Positions 38,907 to 49,798 of a stretch of 64,000 bases of DNA are shown in pieces. The stretch is taken from the NCBI RefSeq assembly GCF_005503445.1, contig NZ_SCOH01000008.1, positions 1-64,000 of the forward strand, given 5' to 3'. How positions within the stretch are numbered: the first letter of the stretch is position 1; each line of letters starts with the position of its first letter. A program made the translations under genes and the position numbers. The notes below the pieces were generated by a model that did no database searches, was not told the DNA's origin, and worked only from the letters and a program-made list of their open reading frames with translations. Origin of the DNA: Chitinivorax sp. B (lineage in GTDB: Bacteria > Pseudomonadota > Gammaproteobacteria > Burkholderiales > SCOH01).

Positions 38907-39554
38907 TCAAACTTGTTTCGAGGTCTCGCGCCGATGACGCAACCATTCAAAGACTACGGGTAAGAAGGAAATAAAGATGATTGCCACCATGATCAACTTC
39001 AGATTTTGCTGTACAACTGGAATCGCACCAAATAGATAACCGCCATAAACAAAAGCAAGCACCCATGCAACTGCACCTATCACATTATAGGTGATGAACT
39101 TGTAGTAACTCATCTCACCAACACCAGCAACGAAGGGAGCAAAGGTACGAACAATTGGGACAAACCGTGCAACAATGATAGTCTTGCCTCCATGCTTCTC
39201 AAAAAAAGCATGTGTGCGTTGAATGTGCTCCTGTTTTACCCAGCGCGAATTTGGACCTGCAATCACGTGCCCAAAGCGTTTACCAATAGCATAGTTGACT
39301 GTATCACCCAGAATGGCAGCCAAAATCAACAAAATCACCAGAAAGTGCACATTCATTGCGCCTTGCGAAGCCAATGCGCCTGCAACGAACAACAGGGAAT
39401 CACCTGGTAGAAAAGGTGTAATCACCAAGCCAGTCTCGCAAAATACTATCAAGAACAGGATACCGTATACCCACGTCCCATACTGCTGAGTCATCTCCAG
39501 TAAATGCTGATCAACATGCAAGATAAAATCGATTAAGTATTTGATGACTTCCAT
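38907..39554 (-). CDS. DedA-family membrane protein
   Basis: Inner-membrane protein of 215 residues with the DedA/SNARE-associated domain: [74 protein letters not shown]. Conserved Arg and acidic residues are present. Members are probably lipid (undecaprenyl-phosphate or phospholipid) transporters that support envelope homeostasis; the exact lipid is unknown here. It follows the SecDF terminator, so it has its own promoter. Confidence 0.9.
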   Translation of the reverse strand: MEVIKYLIDFILHVDQHLLEMTQQYGTWVYGILFLIVFCETGLVITPFLPGDSLLFVAGALASQGAMNVHFLVILLILAAILGDTVNYAIGKRFGHVIAGPNSRWVKQEHIQRTHAFFEKHGGKTIIVARFVPIVRTFAPFVAGVGEMSYYKFITYNVIGAVAWVLAFVYGGYLFGAIPVVQQNLKLIMVAIIFISFLPVVFEWLRHRRETSKQV

Positions 39555-39643
39555 AAAAGCTCGTTTCTCAAAATCAGCAATATAGCCCGTTATGGTGCAA
39601 TCTGCCTGTTCATTACCGCAGATAATTCATGATCACAAAACAA

Positions 39644-39661
39644 AGGCGGGATATCCCGCCT
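39644..39661 (-). terminator. Intrinsic terminator of the yajC-secD-secF operon
   Basis: The palindrome AGGCGGGATATCCCGCCT follows the secF stop; on the minus strand it is followed by TTGTTTTG. Confidence 0.8.
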
Positions 39662-39666
39662 CTGTT

Positions 39667-40599
39667 TCAAACAACTGCTTCTTCTTTTTTCTTAACCTGA
39701 ACAACAAAATGCTCTCGCTTCACACCTAGCCACATCGCCAATGGGCAAGACACCAGTACTGAAGAATAGATACCAAACAAGATACCAATCGTCAGTGCCA
39801 AGGCAAAGTTATGCAAAGTGGGACCACCAAAAAACAGCATCGACGTTACCATCATCTGTGTCGATAAGTGAGTGATAATGGTGCGACTCATCGTACTTGT
39901 GATGGCATTATCGATTACAGCAGACACCTCACCCTTCCGCATTTTGCGGAAGTTTTCACGGACTCGGTCAAATACCACCACTGATTCGTTGACCGAATAT
40001 CCCAATACCGCAAGCACGCCTGCCAGTACAGGCAAATCGAACTCCCACTGAAACAACGCAAAGAAGCCCAGAATAATGATTACATCATGCAAGTTGGCAA
40101 TAATTGCCGCCACAGCAAAACGCCACTCGAATCGCAAGCTCAGATAAAGCATGATCCCTGCAATCACGATACCTAAAGCGGTAAGACCATGTGTAAACAG
40201 CTCTTCACCTACCGCAGGGCCAACAAACTCAACTCGACGCAGCTCAACAGCATTGTCAGAGCTCTTTAACTTGCCGATGATATTTTCAGACAATTGTGCA
40301 CTAGTCAGCCCCTTCTTGATTGGTAAGCGGATCATTACATCACTTGCCGTACCAAAGTTCTGAACAACTGCATCCGGAAAACCAATCTGCTTCAAATCAT
40401 CCCGAATATGATCCAGATTAGCCGCCTGTTTGTAGCTGACCTCCAACACTGTCCCACCAGTAAAATCCACACCGAAATGCAAACCCTTGGTGGTCAGGAA
40501 AAAGACAGCCGCAATAAAAGTAATCAGCGAAATGATATTAAACTTCAGCGCATGGCGCATGAAGGGAACATCTTTTTTGACGTGAAACAGCTCTAACAT
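39667..40599 (-). CDS. secF: Protein translocase subunit SecF
   Basis: Proton-driven accessory subunit of the Sec translocon, 310 residues with six TM helices. Motifs: FGVDFTGGTVLEVSY after TM1, VGPAVGEEL, LHDVIIILGFFALFQWEFDL, VLGYSVNESVVVFDRVREN and TMSRTIITHLSTQMM. It starts 18 bases after secD with a good AAGGGA site. It works with SecD to pull proteins out on the periplasmic side. Confidence 0.97.
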   Translation of the reverse strand: MLELFHVKKDVPFMRHALKFNIISLITFIAAVFFLTTKGLHFGVDFTGGTVLEVSYKQAANLDHIRDDLKQIGFPDAVVQNFGTASDVMIRLPIKKGLTSAQLSENIIGKLKSSDNAVELRRVEFVGPAVGEELFTHGLTALGIVIAGIMLYLSLRFEWRFAVAAIIANLHDVIIILGFFALFQWEFDLPVLAGVLAVLGYSVNESVVVFDRVRENFRKMRKGEVSAVIDNAITSTMSRTIITHLSTQMMVTSMLFFGGPTLHNFALALTIGILFGIYSSVLVSCPLAMWLGVKREHFVVQVKKKEEAVV

Positions 40600-40616
40600 G
40601 TTGTTGTTCCCTTCGC

Positions 40617-42440
40617 TTACACCGATACGCTCTGCAAGCGACGACGGTAGCCGTAAATCAGATTAGTGAGGCCGCGCGCTACAAATACAGCACTAAACAT
40701 GGATGTCAGGATACCGAGGCAATGCACCACCGCAAAACCACGCACTGCACCAGAACCGAAAATCAGCAATGCTACACCAGCAATCAATGTAGTGACATTT
40801 GAATCAAGAATCGTCGCCCAGGCATGTTCGTAGCCAGCTTTAATGGCTGCTTGTGGTGACACCCCATTGCGAACCTCTTCACGAATTCGCTCGTTGATCA
40901 ACACGTTTGCATCAATCGCCATACCCAATGTCAAAGCAATCGCAGCAATACCTGGCAAGGTCAAAGTCGCTTGTAACATAGACAGCACTGCAATCAACAG
41001 GAACAGATTCACCCCCAACGCGAACGTAGCGATAAACCCCATCATGCGGTAATAGATCAGCATGAATATCATGATCGCAATGAAACCATAGAGCGTGGAG
41101 TTAAAACCTTTCGCGATGTTTTCTTTCCCCAAGCTTGGACCAACAGTACGTTCTTCAATAATGGTCATAGGCGCAGCCAATGCCCCAGAACGTAGTAACA
41201 GCGCGGTATCATTAGCTTCTGCGGTGTTCATCGAACCAGAAATCTGCACTCGCCCACCGCCAATTTCCGTACGAATAACAGGTGCAGTTACAACTTCCGC
41301 CTTGCCCTTTTCGACGAGAATCATGGCCATGCGTCTACCGATGTTGTCACGGGTCAACTGCTTGAAGATGGCTGCACCAGTGCTATCCAGGTTAATGTGA
41401 ACAGCGGCCTCACCATTCTCGCCAAAACCTGGCTGCGCATCATTGATATTGTCGCCTGTCAGCTCCACATCCTTTTTGACCAGAATCTTGACTGGTGTAC
41501 CGCCAGGGCCGATTTCATCCAATAGCTCGAAACCAACTGGTACGTTACCAGCCAAGGCATCCTGCAATTTTCCTTGGTCGTCCTCAACCAATCGGACTTC
41601 CAATGAGGCGGTACGACCTAATATGTCTTTCGCTTTGGCAGTATCCTGAATACCCGGCAATTGAACAACAATTCGGTCCTCACCTTGCTGCTGAATAATC
41701 GGTTCAGCCACGCCCAGCTCGTTGACTCGATTATGTAAGGTGGTGATGTTCTGCTTCACCGAATCAGTTTGTACTCGTTTCAATTCCTCAGGCTTGACAG
41801 TAGCAGTCAGCTTGATATCACCCTCTTCCTGAACCTTCACCTGCAATGTTGGCAAATCTTTTTCAATGGCAGCGCGGGCAGCACGTAACCCTTCTACGTC
41901 ACGGAATTTGACTTCAATATTGTTACCAACTTTACGAATCTGGCCAAAGCGGATATTTTTATCACGCAGATCACGGCGAATATCCCCCGTATAGCGCTCC
42001 ATTGCCTTTTCCATAGCAGCCTGCATATCTATTTGCAACAGAAAATGCACACCACCACGTAGGTCCAGACCTAGAAACATTGGGCGAGCGTGAATACGAG
42101 TCATCCAATCTGGCGTCTTTGACACGCTATTCAGCGCGACAATGTACGTTCCGCCTAACGATTGCTGAATGACATCACGTGCCTGCAGTTGGGTAGTATT
42201 GTCCTTGACCTTCACTTTGATGCTGGTACCGTCCAGCAAAGTGCCCTCTACGGGTACCTTGGCATCAGTCAACGCCTTTTCAACCTGCACCATGGTGGTC
42301 GAATCCAGCTTAGTAGACTGACGCTCAGGTGATATCTGAACGGCAGGTGATTCACCATAGAAATTGGGAATGGTGTAGAGCGTACCGATGATCAGTGCAA
42401 TGGCAATGATCACGTACTTCCAGAGAGGATATCGGTTCAT
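40617..42440 (-). CDS. secD: Protein translocase subunit SecD
   Basis: Partner of SecF, 607 residues. TM1 near residue 10-28 is followed by the large periplasmic P1 domain, which begins after LGLDLRGGVHFLLQID. The P1 head and base regions end in RTVGPSLGKENI. Five C-terminal TM helices follow, with AIALTLGMAIDANVLINERIREE and WATILDSNVTTLIAG. Conserved DLRGG and Asp residues are present, so it should be active. It follows yajC on the same strand. Confidence 0.97.
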   Translation of the reverse strand: MNRYPLWKYVIIAIALIIGTLYTIPNFYGESPAVQISPERQSTKLDSTTMVQVEKALTDAKVPVEGTLLDGTSIKVKVKDNTTQLQARDVIQQSLGGTYIVALNSVSKTPDWMTRIHARPMFLGLDLRGGVHFLLQIDMQAAMEKAMERYTGDIRRDLRDKNIRFGQIRKVGNNIEVKFRDVEGLRAARAAIEKDLPTLQVKVQEEGDIKLTATVKPEELKRVQTDSVKQNITTLHNRVNELGVAEPIIQQQGEDRIVVQLPGIQDTAKAKDILGRTASLEVRLVEDDQGKLQDALAGNVPVGFELLDEIGPGGTPVKILVKKDVELTGDNINDAQPGFGENGEAAVHINLDSTGAAIFKQLTRDNIGRRMAMILVEKGKAEVVTAPVIRTEIGGGRVQISGSMNTAEANDTALLLRSGALAAPMTIIEERTVGPSLGKENIAKGFNSTLYGFIAIMIFMLIYYRMMGFIATFALGVNLFLLIAVLSMLQATLTLPGIAAIALTLGMAIDANVLINERIREEVRNGVSPQAAIKAGYEHAWATILDSNVTTLIAGVALLIFGSGAVRGFAVVHCLGILTSMFSAVFVARGLTNLIYGYRRRLQSVSV

Positions 42441-42493
42441 GTTATATGTGATACGAACGTGGCGTCCATTGATTCAGACGCCAACGCAACAAG

Positions 42494-42817
42494 TTAAATG
42501 TTCTTCAACGTGCCCTTTGGCAACACAGCAGTAATTGCTGGACGTTGCAGGGTCAGTTCGACTTTATCAGCAACTTCCACCACGACATACTGATCAGACA
42601 ATTTAACAACCTTGCCTACCAAGCCACCATTAGTCGCAACTTCATCGCCTTTTTGTAGATTGGCCAGCATGTTCTGATGTTCTTTCATTTTTTTCTGCTG
42701 AGGACGGATCAGCATGAAATAAAAGAGTACAAAAATCACGACCATCGGTAATAGAGAAACGAGGTCGAAACCAGCAGGTGCAGTAGCTGGCCCATTAGCG
42801 TATGCGGTACCAATCAT
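42494..42817 (-). CDS. yajC: Preprotein translocase subunit YajC
   Basis: Small single-pass membrane protein of the SecDF-YajC complex, 107 residues. The start at 42815-42817 (MIGTAYANG) follows GGAG; the frame is open 23 codons upstream, but that part is not family-like. It has one TM (SLLPMVVIFVLFYFMLIRPQ), then QKKMKEHQNMLANLQKGDEV and the C-terminal beta domain. It is the first gene of the yajC-secD-secF operon. Confidence 0.96.
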   Translation of the reverse strand: MIGTAYANGPATAPAGFDLVSLLPMVVIFVLFYFMLIRPQQKKMKEHQNMLANLQKGDEVATNGGLVGKVVKLSDQYVVVEVADKVELTLQRPAITAVLPKGTLKNI

Positions 42818-43025
42818 GTGGAAAAAACTCCGGAGGTTCCAAACAAAACCGGCATTGTAGCCGGAAGCGGTGACAAATTCGAGCAACTATTCGGCCAAGT
42901 TACTCAGTGCGAGCCCGGAGCTAAGACTATGGCTGACCATAAGGGTTCCCAAATCAATCAACGCATAACAATCAGTCGCCCGCCTCCAAGTCAGGACAAC
43001 AGCATACACCAAAACGAATCACGGA

Positions 43026-44090
<1,065 letters not shown>

Positions 44091-44110
44091 TCAAGGGCGC
44101 CCAAAAGTGA

Positions 44111-44136
44111 ACATGCCGCCCAATCCGGCGGCATGT
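44111..44136 (-). terminator. Possible terminator after tgt
   Basis: Perfect 10-bp stem ACATGCCGCC-N6-GGCGGCATGT in the 216-base tgt-trpS gap. The minus strand continues TCACTTTT, only weakly U-rich, so it may instead be a leader hairpin of trpS. Confidence 0.5.
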
Positions 44137-44276
44137 TGATGATGTTCAGTAGATGCAACGAACCAACGGTGCCGCCTAAGGGAAGCGCCACCAATAGAGA
44201 GAACCCAAAAAGAAAATGACGTTGATTGATCGCATGTTATTGATAATGCCTGGGCAAACTGCTGTTCGTCAAGGCC

Positions 44277-45900
<1,624 letters not shown>

Positions 45901-45904
45901 ACAC

Positions 45905-46007
45905 ATACCGCATTGCGGCAGAATGCACAGCGTGAAATCCAGCTAGGCGCAAGCCTGCTCCTCTCTCCTAAGATTTATCGGGGTACATTTAGTACCCCGT
46001 TTTTTTT
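45905..46007 (+). ncRNA. Candidate terminator-ended small RNA
   Basis: A plus-strand transcript must end at the strong terminator at 45979-46007, yet no coding gene lies upstream on that strand. Three hairpins follow each other: CCGC-ATT-GCGG (45908-45918), a GNRA-loop hairpin AGGC-GCAA-GCCT with an extended AGC/GCT stem (45941-45959), and the terminator. Between the last two is an unpaired C/U-rich stretch, CCTCTCTCC, a typical anti-ribosome-site seed. The 5' end is unknown, so the start given is only the first hairpin region. No known RNA family was recognised. Confidence 0.5.
45979..46007 (+). terminator. Strong plus-strand intrinsic terminator
   Basis: CGGGGTAC, five-base loop, GTACCCCG, then eight T. 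It is oriented for plus-strand transcription, while both flanking genes are on the minus strand. Confidence 0.92.
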
Positions 46008-46033
46008 GCACTGCAAAAGTCTCACACATTAAT

Positions 46034-46059
46034 AAAGCAGCGGGCTCAGCCGCTGCTTT
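46034..46059 (-). terminator. Intrinsic terminator of the asparaginase gene
   Basis: AAAGCAGCGG-N6-CCGCTGCTTT; on the minus strand it follows the asparaginase stop and continues TATTAAT. It forms a convergent pair with the plus-strand terminator. Confidence 0.75.
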
Positions 46060-46085
46060 CATCCATCAGCTCAAGCAAAAACCAA

Positions 46086-47159
46086 TCAGTAGCTATAGAA
46101 CATCCGCTGGATATCTTTTGTCGAGGTGGTTTTAGTCAATGCCAGCATCAACAAGACCCTGGCCTTTTGCGGGTTTAACGAGTCACTGACGACAAAGTCC
46201 AACTCATCGTCCCTAGCCTCTCCATTACGTGCCACAACACCATTACCGACTCGGGAGCTGCGCACAACTACGACCCCCTCCTTACGAGCATCAATCAGAC
46301 CTGCCTTCATGGGTTCCGAAAAGCTACCGTTCCCCATGCCAGCATGAATTACACCTTTCACACCAGCTTTAACAAAGGCATCCAGCGCCACTCGATTGCT
46401 GTTTGCGTAGGCATACACAACATCCACAGCGGGCAGGCTTTCCAGGTCAGAAATATCAAACTCGGATTCGGTAGTATGCTTGCGGGAGGGCTGGCGATAA
46501 AAATATGGTCGCCCATCCTGGATGTAACCTAATGCGCCCAACTCGGGAGAACGAAACGTGTTGACCAACATAGTGCTGGCTTTGGTAACGTCACGCGCAG
46601 CACTTACTTCATCATTCAATGATACCAACACACCTTTACCAACAGCCTCCTTACTCCCAGCCAAAATCACTGCGTTGTACAAATTAAGTGGACCATCTGC
46701 ACTCATAGCCGTAGCTGGCCGCATGGAGCCAACCAGCACGATCGGCTTCTTGCTTTTGACAACCAAGTTGAGGAAATATGCGGTCTCTTCCAACGTATCG
46801 GTTCCATGTGTAATGACAATACCGTCTACGTCATTCTGCTTTGCAAGCACATTGATACGCTTAGCCAGCTTCAGCCAGTGATCGTTATTCATGTTTTCGC
46901 TGCCGATTCGGAACAGTTGCTCGGCACGAACTTGCGAGATCTTCTTGATTTCAGGCACCGCATCAATCAATTGATCCACACCGATTTTACCCGCCTCATA
47001 GCCCACTGTGGCCGTGCTACTTGCAGCAGCACCGGCAATGGTACCTCCGGTCGCAACAATAATGATGTTGGGCATTGGTCTAACTGGTTCGGCCTGAACA
47101 TGGATGGCGGCTGCGCAAAACAGTGCGCCCATTAATCGAGTCAGCATAGTGTTCAACAT
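46086..47159 (-). CDS. Type II (periplasmic) L-asparaginase
   Basis: Hydrolyses asparagine (and possibly glutamine) in the periplasm, 357 residues. The start at 47157-47159 follows AGAGGA and gives a signal peptide (MLTRLMGALFCAAAIHVQA). The two catalytic Thr are in IIIVATGGTIAGAAAS and VITHGTDTLEETAYFL. Next are VLVGSMRPATAMSADGPLNL and GMGNGSFSEPM. The mix of motifs matches AnsB and the glutaminase-asparaginase group equally well, so no symbol is assigned. It is a single gene with its own terminator. Confidence 0.92.
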   Translation of the reverse strand: MLNTMLTRLMGALFCAAAIHVQAEPVRPMPNIIIVATGGTIAGAAASSTATVGYEAGKIGVDQLIDAVPEIKKISQVRAEQLFRIGSENMNNDHWLKLAKRINVLAKQNDVDGIVITHGTDTLEETAYFLNLVVKSKKPIVLVGSMRPATAMSADGPLNLYNAVILAGSKEAVGKGVLVSLNDEVSAARDVTKASTMLVNTFRSPELGALGYIQDGRPYFYRQPSRKHTTESEFDISDLESLPAVDVVYAYANSNRVALDAFVKAGVKGVIHAGMGNGSFSEPMKAGLIDARKEGVVVVRSSRVGNGVVARNGEARDDELDFVVSDSLNPQKARVLLMLALTKTTSTKDIQRMFYSY

Positions 47160-47405
47160 GGGATTCCTCTTAGTAACGCCGCGAAAATGGCAAAACATGC
47201 GACAAGACAGATGGTCTTACCTGAGGCTACTGGCGGGGTAGTGTGGATATCTCGTAAGGGATACGCACAATAGTCAAATCAACTACATTGCTGACAGGCG
47301 TAATTTATTTACTGATAAACGGAAGAAAAACGAAGTTCTTAATCTGAGTTTACTCAATACCCTTTGTCATACAACGCAGCATCAAGTAATTGGTACCGAC
47401 GATTT

Positions 47406-48218
47406 TTATTCGTGACATGCCAAAGGGCGAGCCAAGCGGACAATATGTCCACCATCAGGTAGACGCTCCAGCATTGTCAGACGCATGGGCAAGCCACTAT
47501 CCTGATCTCCCACCCAAACGTTGCCCTGATAGCCCGCGCCAGTATCAACAAAACAATGGGAATAAATTGTTACAGGATGCGGCACTGGGTTATGCCCACA
47601 GTAGGTCAATGACAGCCCTGGATAGAAATCAGGTTCAGCATCGGACAGGGCAGCCAATCCTGCCTCGTAAGCCAACACCCTTGCCCAAGTCAACGTTTCG
47701 ATCACTGGACTATCGTCTGGCCAAGCTTGATTATCAATATCGGTATCAGTCCACAACATGACAGGATCAGGACAAGCCAGCAAATGTGCGTGGACCATGT
47801 TGAATCGCCTGGACGAATTTTGACCTACCACAATAATATGTGGTAGGTCCATGACTGCACCTGATAATGACCATAACTCGTCGTCCATGGCATCAATCAG
47901 CTCATCGGCCCAAGTCCCACCATTGACCCGATGAAACATACGTCGCGTACCATCCGGATCTGCCATTGCATCCAACAGCAACCGCTCATGGTTACCCTGT
48001 ACAGTATGTAACCAAGGCTGGCGCAGCAGCCGCAAGCAATCCAGCGAACGCGCGCCACGATCTACTAGATCCCCCGTAGCAAACAATCGATCGACAGCTG
48101 GATCGAAATTGACACGTTCCAACATGGTAATCAAGTCATCCAGGCAGCCATGAACATCTCCGACGATAAAATCGCGCCCTTTGATGTTTTCCGGCAAGTA
48201 GGAGACCTTGGGAATCAT
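47406..48218 (-). CDS. ApaH/PrpA-like metallophosphoesterase
   Basis: Calcineurin-type phosphatase of 270 residues with all metal motifs: [10 protein letters not shown] near residue 20, [16 protein letters not shown] near 46, [13 protein letters not shown] near 73, MVHAH and [11 protein letters not shown]. The conserved HxxGWH-type pocket of true ApaH is not evident, so a protein phosphatase (PrpA/PrpB-like) is as likely as a diadenosine tetraphosphatase. Its start overlaps the queA stop by four bases, so the pair is coupled. The 246 bases between it and the asparaginase gene hold nothing recognised beyond the latter's promoter. Confidence 0.85.
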   Translation of the reverse strand: MIPKVSYLPENIKGRDFIVGDVHGCLDDLITMLERVNFDPAVDRLFATGDLVDRGARSLDCLRLLRQPWLHTVQGNHERLLLDAMADPDGTRRMFHRVNGGTWADELIDAMDDELWSLSGAVMDLPHIIVVGQNSSRRFNMVHAHLLACPDPVMLWTDTDIDNQAWPDDSPVIETLTWARVLAYEAGLAALSDAEPDFYPGLSLTYCGHNPVPHPVTIYSHCFVDTGAGYQGNVWVGDQDSGLPMRLTMLERLPDGGHIVRLARPLACHE

Positions 48219-49249
48219 GGCTGAGGCTGCCTGTCGATCAGCATTGCATCACCATAACTGAAAAAGCGATAACGTGCCCCAACTGCATGTTGATAGGCAT
48301 GTTTTACATACTCATAGCCGGCAAAAGCGCTGACCAGCATCAGCAAGGTGGATTTTGGCAAATGAAAATTGGTCAGCAGGCGATCAACCGTTTTGAAATA
48401 ATATCCTGGCGTGATGAAAATGTCTGTCTCACCCTGGCCACCTTGTAGACTACCTTGCTGTGACGCAGCTTCCAATGCACGCAAACTTGTTGTACCCACT
48501 GCAGTGATTCGCCGCCCCTCCTGCTTTGCCTGCTCTACTATGGCCGCGGTAGCGGTTGGCACGTCATACCATTCCCGATGCATTTTATGCTCAGCAATAT
48601 TGTCTACACGTACCGGTTGAAAAGTACCAGCACCAACATGCAAAGTCACCTCCGCCAGTATCACGTCCATTTTCCGCAGCAAACTCAACATCGCTTCGTC
48701 AAAATGCAAACCTGCTGTAGGCGCTGCAACCGCTCCTGGTGCCTGGGCAAAGATTGTCTGATAGCGGGTTTCATCCTCGCTATCAGGATGATGCCCAATA
48801 TACGGAGGAAGTGGTAAACGCCCAGATTGCTCCAGAATCGAAAACACATTATCCTCATCCAGAAAACGCAGATGGAACAATTCGTTACAGCGACCAACCA
48901 TCTCGACACGCCATCGGTCAGCCAACACCAAATAGGCACCAGGCCTGGGAGAGCGACTGGCGCGAATATGTGCCAGCACTTCATGCTCACTCAAGATCCG
49001 CTCGACCAACACTTCGACTTGTCCACCGCTTTCCTTTTGACCAAACAAACGTGCCTTGATGACCTTCGTATTGTTGAACACCAACACATCACCCGCACGC
49101 AACAACATCGGCAAATCAGCAAATCGCTTATCTTCCAAGCTACCGTTTGTTCCATTTAGCGTTAGCAGCCGACTACCAGCACGTTCGTCAGCTGGATGTT
49201 GGGCTATCAATTCATCAGGCAAGTAGTAATCGAAATCTTCAGTTCGCAT
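48215..49249 (-). CDS. queA: S-adenosylmethionine:tRNA ribosyltransferase-isomerase
   Basis: Makes epoxyqueuosine from preQ1-tRNA, 344 residues. Family motifs: [22 protein letters not shown]-like N-terminus (residues 5-26), [67 protein letters not shown] and [20 protein letters not shown]. In most relatives it sits directly before tgt; here an asparaginase and a phosphatase gene intervene. It is the first gene of a two-gene unit with the phosphatase. Confidence 0.97.
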   Translation of the reverse strand: MRTEDFDYYLPDELIAQHPADERAGSRLLTLNGTNGSLEDKRFADLPMLLRAGDVLVFNNTKVIKARLFGQKESGGQVEVLVERILSEHEVLAHIRASRSPRPGAYLVLADRWRVEMVGRCNELFHLRFLDEDNVFSILEQSGRLPLPPYIGHHPDSEDETRYQTIFAQAPGAVAAPTAGLHFDEAMLSLLRKMDVILAEVTLHVGAGTFQPVRVDNIAEHKMHREWYDVPTATAAIVEQAKQEGRRITAVGTTSLRALEAASQQGSLQGGQGETDIFITPGYYFKTVDRLLTNFHLPKSTLLMLVSAFAGYEYVKHAYQHAVGARYRFFSYGDAMLIDRQPQP

Positions 49250-49419
49250 TGCAAGACCAACACATCAATTTTTCGAATCAAATCGGATAACAGCCACTTA
49301 GGCCGATATTCTGGAATTTCATATGCATTTTCCACCACTTAAACACGCCATACAGCCACTCGGCACGAAAAATGCAGTGGCGAAGTATAACTTATGACTC
49401 GATTAATGTGGAAAAGTGC

Positions 49420-49448
49420 TTGCCATCGTCGACTCATTGATACATAAT
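49420..49448 (+). promoter_or_regulatory. Sigma-70 promoter of tRNA-Leu
   Basis: TTGCCA (49420-49425), 17-base spacer, CATAAT (49443-49448), followed by a CCGCCGCC discriminator of the kind seen at stringently controlled stable-RNA genes. Expected start is about 30 bases before the mature tRNA. Confidence 0.7.
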
Positions 49449-49485
49449 CCGCCGCCTAACTTGATTGCAAGTCAGTTAACCACCT

Positions 49486-49572
49486 GCCCAGGTGGCGAAA
49501 TAGGTAGACGCAGCAGACTCAAAATCTGCCGGTGGCAACACCATGCCGGTTCGATTCCGGCCCTGGGCACCA
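49486..49572 (+). tRNA. tRNA-Leu (anticodon CAA)
   Basis: An 87-base class II tRNA with encoded CCA. Acceptor GCCCAGG pairs with CCTGGGC. The D-loop has GGTAGACGC, the anticodon stem GCAGA/TCTGC encloses loop CTCAAAA (anticodon CAA), the long variable arm is CGGTGGCAACACC, and the T-arm is GCCGGTTCGATTCCGGC. It reads UUG codons. Confidence 0.97.
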
Positions 49573-49585
49573 AATCTAAAACATC

Positions 49586-49609
49586 AAGCCCGCTCTAGCG
49601 GGCTTTTTG
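49586..49609 (+). terminator. Intrinsic terminator of tRNA-Leu
   Basis: AAGCCCGC-TCTA-GCGGGCTT followed by TTTG, 14 bases after the tRNA. Confidence 0.9.
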
Positions 49610-49798
49610 TTTGCCTGCGCATCCCCCACAAAATGTTTATATTGAAGTCATCTTCTTGATTGCGGATGACGCGTGTCCATGGTTTTCTCCCCAGTCCTAG
49701 TAGCCACCAATACCTGGCTTGGAACCATGTACAATCAACCAACAGCCATGGAACAGGCTAGATGCTGTTTCATGACCGGATAAGACGGATAACCCGTC